A DNA stretch of 64,000 nt from the NCBI GenBank assembly GCA_000934385.1, contig KN880435.1, forward strand, positions 124,001 through 188,000. The letters are read 5' to 3'. The position numbers were made by a program, and so were the translations under genes. This DNA is from Cylindrobasidium torrendii FP15055 ss-10 (Eukaryota > Basidiomycota > Agaricomycetes > Agaricales > Physalacriaceae). The notes beneath the pieces are model-generated. The model ran no database searches. It was not told the DNA's origin and was given only the letters and a program-made list of their open reading frames with translations. Below, piece after piece: positions 58,401-64,000 of this stretch (the stretch's first letter is position 1; each line of letters starts with the position of its first letter).

Positions 58401-59830
58401 TTGTACTTGCTTTGGGCGCTGGAGCGGGAGTAGTATCCTTCTCGATGGGTCGCTTCCGACGCTTTGCATTAGACTGTGTCTGTTTCTTCGCTATTTGTTT
58501 CTCCTGTGGCACTGGTGGAGGTGGGGGAGGAGGCTCGTTGCCATTCCAAGAAGATGGGCCGTTTTGGGCGAGCAATTGCGGAACGGTGAGCGCGGCACCG
58601 ATCTCTGGCAAGAAGTCCTTGAATTCGGCAAGAAGGTCGGGGGCATCCTTGAACAAGTGTTGTACTTGACCAAATACGGGGACCTTGGCAAAATGTCAGA
58701 TATGGTTTGGGTTACGAACAAGACACACATCGTCCCGTTTCTGTTCTTTCTGATAGCCGTGGAGGATGTCAAGGAACTGTTTGTAAGTGTTGGAATTGTC
58801 GCTGAAGCGGGCTTTAATCTTGTTGAGGTATTGGATGGCGTGGTGAAAGTCGGCGTGCTGTTGTGCCTGTGGGTCGGGGTTGCGGTGTTTATTGTTCAGC
58901 GAGCCGAGAAGAGTGGCAGCTTGGTGGTGTTGACTTGGGCCAAAATGATCGAACGGTGCTGGAACGGCCATGGCGGGATGGAAGGGCGTAGCCTGGGGAG
59001 TCATCGACCGCGACAGAGTCCCATGCCCAAGCGGAAGTGGGATGCCTGGTGGGTACGGCAACGGATGTGCGAGATTTGGTCCAAAGCCGGGGATGTCCAC
59101 CGCAGAGGGCGTACCAGATATTGGCACGGAGGCTGATGGCGGTGGTGGCGGTGGTGGTGGTGGACGCGGTGGAAGGGGTAATGCACTTGTTGTACTTTGG
59201 GTCACAGTCCCTTGAGGGGTGGTCACAGTGATGGTGTTCTGGTCGGCCGGATCGGCTGAGACGTCGATTCGATATCCCATCGGTAGGAATGTGTTGAATC
59301 CTGTTATGAGTCGTCCATTTCCATGAAAAAGCATTGACACTCGCTGAATTACGCCTGGGGTGTCGATCCTGCGTAAAAATTAGCACCCGCAAAGATTCAC
59401 AGCAAATGACGCACACTTGGCCCTTGAAGTCCTTCATGATATCCAAGAATTTGTTGTAAACCTCGGGCTTGTCCTGAAATTGGACTTTCACCGCGTCAAG
59501 ATAACTGAGCGCGTCTGTCACGTTCAATGGCCGGCTATTGTCTGGAGATCGTTGCGCGGGCGTCGGCTCTATGGGACGTGGTGTCGAGTTGATGGGTCGC
59601 GACATGGCTGTATAGAGGCTTGTGGTGTCGTCCATGGATGGTTGGGTGCTCGGGCGCGGCCTGTCCGGTGGGCTGGGTACTGCTTGGAGTGCTGGGGATG
59701 AGGCCTTGATGAATTCGGGCGCTGCAGTGGCATTGGGAACCCGGTCGACATCCATTTCGGTCACAGAAACATTTGTACGCGGATGATTTGCCTTCGCCAG
59801 CGCTGGCGTCGGCATTATAGGCTCTGCCAT
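55487..59830 (-). CDS. SIN3: SIN3 paired-amphipathic-helix corepressor scaffold
   Basis: ATG 59830 (MAEPIMPTPALAK). About ten exons over 4.3 kb. PAH1: LNVTDALSYLDAVKVQFQDK with VYNKFLDIMKDFKGQ and GFNTFLPMGYRI. PAH2: ADFHHAIQYLNKIKARFSDN with TYKQFLDILHGYQKEQ and VQHLFKDAPDLLAEFKDFLP. PAH3: FFDRAKRSLEGREIYEEFLK with GDGDLMAEFKELL. The histone-deacetylase-interacting region follows: CSGRTELHRSVLNDVWVSHP and HLEPLYTRIEDMSHDER. A final splice near 55700 gives the conserved end (LPAYKIVYEAGTEDLLWRRE) and the stop at 55487; without it the frame ends early. Sin3 bridges DNA-binding repressors and the Rpd3/HDAC1 deacetylase in the nucleus. A proline run (PPPPPPPPP) lies between PAH1 and PAH2. Confidence 0.9.
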
Positions 59831-60481
59831 GTTGTGGGAGAGCTCAACGTCGGCTTGCACCCGCTCAGTTGGCCTCGATCATCTCATGACGTCCTGATGC
59901 CGGCCGCATTAATCGAACGGACAACGCGGCACGCCACTGAAGCGTGTTCGAGTTCATGAACAAATTCACACATCTGGAAAAGCCGGGCCAGTTACAGAAG
60001 TCGGCACAATCATTCGCTATACAAAGAATTGACGTCCACAATTCCACCCAGACCTTCAGACTGGTTGGCTTTTTCGACGGCATGAACTAGTACCGGACCA
60101 CATATTTCGGGAATCTGGCTGGCAACGCTGGAAATGCGAGCCCTGCGATGACTCACTTACATTGAGGATATCCTAGTTCGGGGAATGCCAACACGTGGTA
60201 GACTCTTAATTGGACACTGGCCATCTCGTAGTGATTAAACCGTTCGAAGGTATATCTTAACTCCTTTCCACCACTGACCTCATGATGCAAATGAGCGCTG
60301 CGCATGAGTGCTAAGTACTAAGTGTTGAACGTTAAGACTTTGTTAAGACTTTGACCTGACCCAAGTCCATTTCTGGTCACACATTAAACTAGCGTGGGAA
60401 AACCATCAACTTCGAATCGATCAAATTTTCCGACTGCTCAACCAACCACGATCAATTTGCTACAACGAACTGCGTCCAACT
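59831..60481. promoter_or_regulatory. Divergent promoter region between SIN3 and SYO1
   Basis: 650 bases between start codons at 59830 (minus) and 60482 (plus). It includes a tandem GTTAAGACTTT duplication at 60331-60352. No coding frame is supported. Confidence 0.5.
60331..60352. repeat. Tandem duplication of an 11-mer upstream of SYO1
   Basis: GTTAAGACTTT occurs at 60331-60341 and again at 60342-60352, about 130 bases upstream of the SYO1 start codon. Two nearby CTAAGTACTAAGTG words precede it. Confidence 0.65.
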
Positions 60482-62855
60482 ATGGGGAAATCTCAAAAAC
60501 AACGCGCTATCAGGCGTCACAATCCGATGCGAGTGCCGGACACCCACCTCCCCAAAGGTCTGGCCTCCGCCTCCTCATCCTCATCGAAAAATGAAGCAGT
60601 CCTGCCGATTATACAAAAGGTCATTGAGTCCTGCCATACCACCTGCAAGCAGCTGATAGACCTCGAGGCTAGATGGAGAGCCCCGAAGTAGGAGAACGAA
60701 AATGGGCCTGCGTAGCAGTGTCAAATATCATCCAAAATGATCCATCGACGCGCCGGTTGCTGCAAGGGAAGAATGTTGTTGGCGCATTAATTGCACGCCT
60801 GACAGACTCGGAAGAGGAAGTTGTTGTCGAGGCTATGGGCTCTTTGAGGTGCGTATAGCTTGACCACATACAAAGTATACTTTAATAAAATGCAGGAATC
60901 TCTGCATCGACGGCGGCTATGACATCTGCGCCGAGATGTATAATAAGAACATCCTTACCCCTCTCAAAGCATTTGTACCCAAAGTGAGAGCCCAGGCTAA
61001 GGATGCTGACAGATCTGACGGCCTTTAGATTTCGACCACCCTGGAACAATATCTCGCAAACCCCAAGGCTGCACCTGAAAACGCTGCCAAACTCGTGTAC
61101 GAATTCGCGGACAATGTTATCACCACACTTTGGTGTCTATCGTACGCCTAGCATCAGGCTCCAAGATTCATTCTCACTTCCTGCCCAGGGAAACATCCAA
61201 CAAAGCTCTGAACGCAATCAATGCTCTACAACTTGTACCCTTTCTTATGTCCTTCCTTGCATGCCGAGATCGTCTTCCCCTCGCTCCTGTTACTGCCGCT
61301 GGTTTGTACTCACATAATTTGGGCAAACTCCAGTTCTAACTTCCCATCAGCGCAATGTCTCTATGTCCTTTCCGACGATAACGAGCCCGCAATTGACGAA
61401 GTCAGGTCAAATGGTGAATTCATCACATCACTACTGGCTATAGCACGCACTGTCAGCGATGCCAGAACCTCGCATGGCAAAGTCGACATTCGGCGGCTTC
61501 AGCTCGGTGTTCTCGCATCTGGCGTCCTCAAGAACATTTCACCTCTTCCTCTTGCTGTCGCCTCGGATATAGATATCGATAAAGAGCTGGTCACTATGCT
61601 TCTTCCTGTCCTCCAGAACACATCACTTCGTGATGCGACAGCTAGGGTTCCAGTTCTCCTTTCTGAGCAAGCAAATGAAGTTGCTGTTGACAAGCCATCA
61701 CTAAAAAATACGCCAAAATCCGACCACAGGTCTCCTGTTGAAATCGAGCTGGAAAGCATAGAAAACCAGCTCCGGACGACTCAGCTGGCATTAGAGATTC
61801 TGACCGCTGCATGTGCAACGCTGCCCGACCCGGACGTGTCGAAACATGATGAGGAGGCAGATGAACAGGAAGATGAAGGCATGGAGGAAGAAGAGATCGA
61901 TGAGGGTATGCTGAAATGATACGTGCTTGAATAGCTACTCATGAACGTACAGGTGTCAATGACGAGATGTCTGTGGAGGGAGTCCCTTCGAAAGACGAAG
62001 TCAAGTCCAGCGTTGACTTGCTACCTTCCCTGGTTCCGGTGTTGATCCAACTCGCTGAGCCCACCGCACTATCTTTCCCGCCTCTAGCCAACCCATCCAT
62101 CCACCCTCCCACGACGTCTGCATTGGGCGCTGTTCATATTGCCGCCCTCGAATGCCTTAACAACATCTTCCTTTCGCTTGCTCGCAACCCGAGTTCTACA
62201 GTCCAAGCAGACACCGTTGCCGCGAAGGGAATCTGGGATGGGCTTTGGAAGTCGCTCGGACTGGTTGGAACGGAGTTTGGGCTCGGGCAGGAGCGCAGAA
62301 AACAGTTTTGGGAATTGGCAATTGGGGTGCTGTGGGGAGTGAGCATGGTTTGGAAGGGCTTCTTGGCCCCCGACGCGCAAGAGGTGGAACTTCTCAAATT
62401 GTTCTGCAACTCCTCAGAAGACGAGAGGGTCCGTGTCAAGTGCATTGGCACTCTCGAGTGCTTGGCCCAATGTCCAACCGCTGTAGACGGAAACAAGGTG
62501 CGTTAATGTTTTTCGAGTCAGGAGGCCCTCTCAAACAGCATTACGATAGATTATCGCAGAGTACCTGTTTACTTTATTGCCCACGGACACTACGCCTCCT
62601 GCAGGTGTCGAACCCGCCATTCAGGCTGGGTCAGCGCTCATCGACATTTATTCCGATGAGACCTTCCCATACGACGTCAACTTCAGGGCCAATGGGTATC
62701 TTGAACGCTTGGTAGCTCATGTCGATGCGATGAAAAAGCTGGTGAAGGGTATCGATAGGCGGAAACCAGGCGGACGAGAGCTTCGATTGCGTGGGGAGGA
62801 GGTTAGAGACAACTTAGTGGCATTCTTGAAATACCGTAAGGCGCTGAAGCTCTAA
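60482..62855 (+). CDS. SYO1: SYO1/HEATR3-like symportin (ribosomal protein import adaptor)
   Basis: ATG 60482 begins MGKSQKQRAIRRHNPMRVPD. The first intron (60620-60672) must be removed to join AVLPIIQK to MESPEVGERKWACVAVSNII, which aligns with the family; unspliced, the frame stops at 60691. Armadillo/HEAT repeats follow: TRRLLQGKNVVGALIARLTD, NLCIDGGYDICAEMYNKNIL, ITTLWCLSETSNKALNAINA and AAQCLYVLSDDNEPAIDEVR. An acidic loop (DEEADEQEDEGMEEEEIDEG) and C-terminal repeats (GAVHIAALECLNNIFLSLAR) complete it, ending RDNLVAFLKYRKALKL. Syo1 carries Rpl5 and Rpl11 together into the nucleus via Kap104. About eight exons. Confidence 0.88.
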
Positions 62856-63287
62856 AACACATCTGGTTATAAGTATATATGTATCGATGTTTGTTGCTCT
62901 ATCCAAGTATGATTATGATGATTATCCAATTCCCTTTTACATGTTGGTGGATGTATCAGCAGTTTTTGGTGTGGGAAGAGAGTGTCCTGAAGGCATCTGG
63001 GACCGGTGTGCATAAGCCACCTCAATTTATGCCGCCAATCCTGGTCAATCAACCATGTCTACCAATCCATGTCTCTTTCACATTGTAAAACTGGCTTCCT
63101 GCCGCATCTCAGTTGGCGCATCACGGCCTTGTTTGGTCCTCGACTTGGGTTTAATTGTATGCTAGCATTAAACTGTGAGCGTCTCACAGCCCTTTGAAAA
63201 ATGACATTCCATCGGTTACTCTAATGTACAACAAATCCTATTTATTGTTTATTCCTTATTCCTCACTCTCATCCCTGTCTTCCATGA
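62856..63287. other. Convergent intergenic region
   Basis: 3' ends of SYO1 (plus) and the dehydrogenase gene (minus). Only short unconserved frames. Confidence 0.4.
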
Positions 63288-64000
63288 CTACGAGTCGTCT
63301 ACCTCTACCTGGGCGCGACCTGCCTTGCCACTCGAGAAAGCTTCGAGCCCAGCGGCTACTCTGCTTCCTGCCACGATGCCACTCCAATCGAGAGATTCCC
63401 ATGTCTCCTTGCCTTGGATCTTGTGACTGTTGTAAACGGCGCGCGCAGTGACCAGGCGCTGATGGGCGACATCGACGAACGGCATTGGTGAGTTGCATTC
63501 GTTAGTGAGCCTGCGAATGTGTCTGCGGGCGATGAATACTATTGAAGGTGCACAGAGAGATGCCTACTGGGCGTCCTTGATTCCTCCTTCGATGTCAAAG
63601 CCTTTTGTTCCATCAAACGCGTCGTTGTTCATCTTGTCAGAGTAGGCAAGCATTCTACACCTTGGTGATGAATACGACGCTGAACTAATCTTTTCATACT
63701 GACCCTGGGGCGGGAAAGATTTCTATTATAAATGTTAATCGGCATGCTGCTTTTGATTTAGGAGAACAGGTTGCAAACCTTGCACGAGACGATGAACATT
63801 GTCACCGCCGATACCCGACTTCTCCCCGAGAGTGTAGGCCTCGCCTAAGATTTCTAGTGTTCCCAGGATCATGGAGTTAGCAATGAGCTTGTAGGTGTGG
63901 GCCTTCTGGATGTCTTCGCCCAGGTCGACAATCTTGCGACCAATGCCGGGGACAAGGAGGTGGGCGACCTCTTTCTTGGAACGGTAGTTGCCGCTCATGA
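63288..64000 (-). CDS. Beta-hydroxyacid dehydrogenase (HIBADH/GLYR-like), 5' part missing
   Basis: The gene runs off the right edge; the minus-strand stop is at 63288-63290. The part present is the C-terminal half of a 6-phosphogluconate-dehydrogenase-like NAD(P)-dependent enzyme: EVAHLLVPGIGRKIVDLG, then AHTYKLIANSMILGTLEILG with the catalytic Lys in the H-T-Y-K-L-I-A-N motif, GEAYTLGEKSGIGGDNVHRL, and after introns MLAYSDKMNNDAFDGTKGFD, HIRRLTNECNSPMPFVDVAH and LDWSGIVAGSRVAAGLEAFS. These are the features of 3-hydroxyisobutyrate dehydrogenase and related reductases. At least three introns. Substrate preference cannot be told without the N-terminal half. Confidence 0.82.

Noticed and set aside
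60482..60691. Apparent frameshift near the start of SYO1
   Set aside because: The frame break is explained by a 53-nt intron (60620-60672); splicing restores the family alignment, so it is not a pseudogene.
1..64000. Search by eye for tRNA genes, transposon ends, telomere repeats or CRISPR arrays
   Set aside because: No tRNA B-box with a matching cloverleaf, no long terminal or inverted repeats, and no regularly spaced repeats were found; a scan with tRNAscan-SE and RepeatMasker would settle it.

Overview
The window is nuclear DNA of a filamentous basidiomycete, most likely an Agaricomycete. This rests on the many 45-65 nt introns with GTRNGY-like donors, the compact spacing of genes on both strands, and the gene families present: SIN3, SLY1, SYO1, CSC1-type channel, PalI/Rim9, DCAF11, LTA4 hydrolase, Emi1, and a tiny YABBY/HMG-like protein. 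No bacterial features, rRNA, tRNA, CRISPR array or intact transposon could be recognised by eye. All gene models here are hand-spliced from the sequence and from family conservation; exon borders are predictions.

Layout. 0-9.2 kb (+): a cut-off leucine-rich-repeat gene, the exosome cofactor C1D/Lrp1, a SAM methyltransferase with a long disordered insert, and an acyl-CoA oxidase/dehydrogenase. 9.4-15.4 kb: a LisH-WD40 Sif2/TBL1 protein (-), a mitochondrial Bax-inhibitor-type protein (-), a GNAT acetyltransferase (+), an Emi1-like protein (+) and a small MGC-type lipid-anchored protein (-). 16.4-24.8 kb: purine nucleoside phosphorylase (-) head-to-head with SLY1 (+), then a CSC1/OSCA-like channel (+). 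24.8-28.4 kb is gene-poor and holds only short orphan ORFs. 28.4-34.6 kb: PalI/Rim9 (-), then two tandem copies of an unrecognised N-terminally membrane-anchored, Ser/Arg-rich family, then a Fhit-type HIT hydrolase (+). 34.8-39 kb: an F-box protein and a secreted acid-sphingomyelinase-like enzyme (both -). 39-43.7 kb is gene-poor, with a three-exon YABBY/HMG-like gene and one orphan. 43.7-54.9 kb: an agmatinase with a signal peptide and a KDEL end (-), DCAF11 (+), an alpha/beta hydrolase (-), LTA4 hydrolase/aminopeptidase (-), a possible small gene (+), and a single-pass membrane protein whose tail carries four PSAPP motifs and one PPAY (-). 55.5-64 kb: SIN3 (-) divergent from SYO1 (+), then a truncated beta-hydroxyacid-dehydrogenase gene (-) at the right edge.

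The content is mostly housekeeping: chromatin repression (SIN3, Sif2), RNA decay (C1D), ER-Golgi fusion (SLY1), ribosomal protein import (SYO1), ubiquitin ligase receptors (F-box, DCAF11) and lipid, purine and polyamine metabolism. The most unusual points are the tandem membrane-anchored pair, the PSAPP/PPAY tail (a candidate ESCRT/Rsp5 adaptor), and the KDEL-tailed agmatinase, which also has a GC-AG intron.
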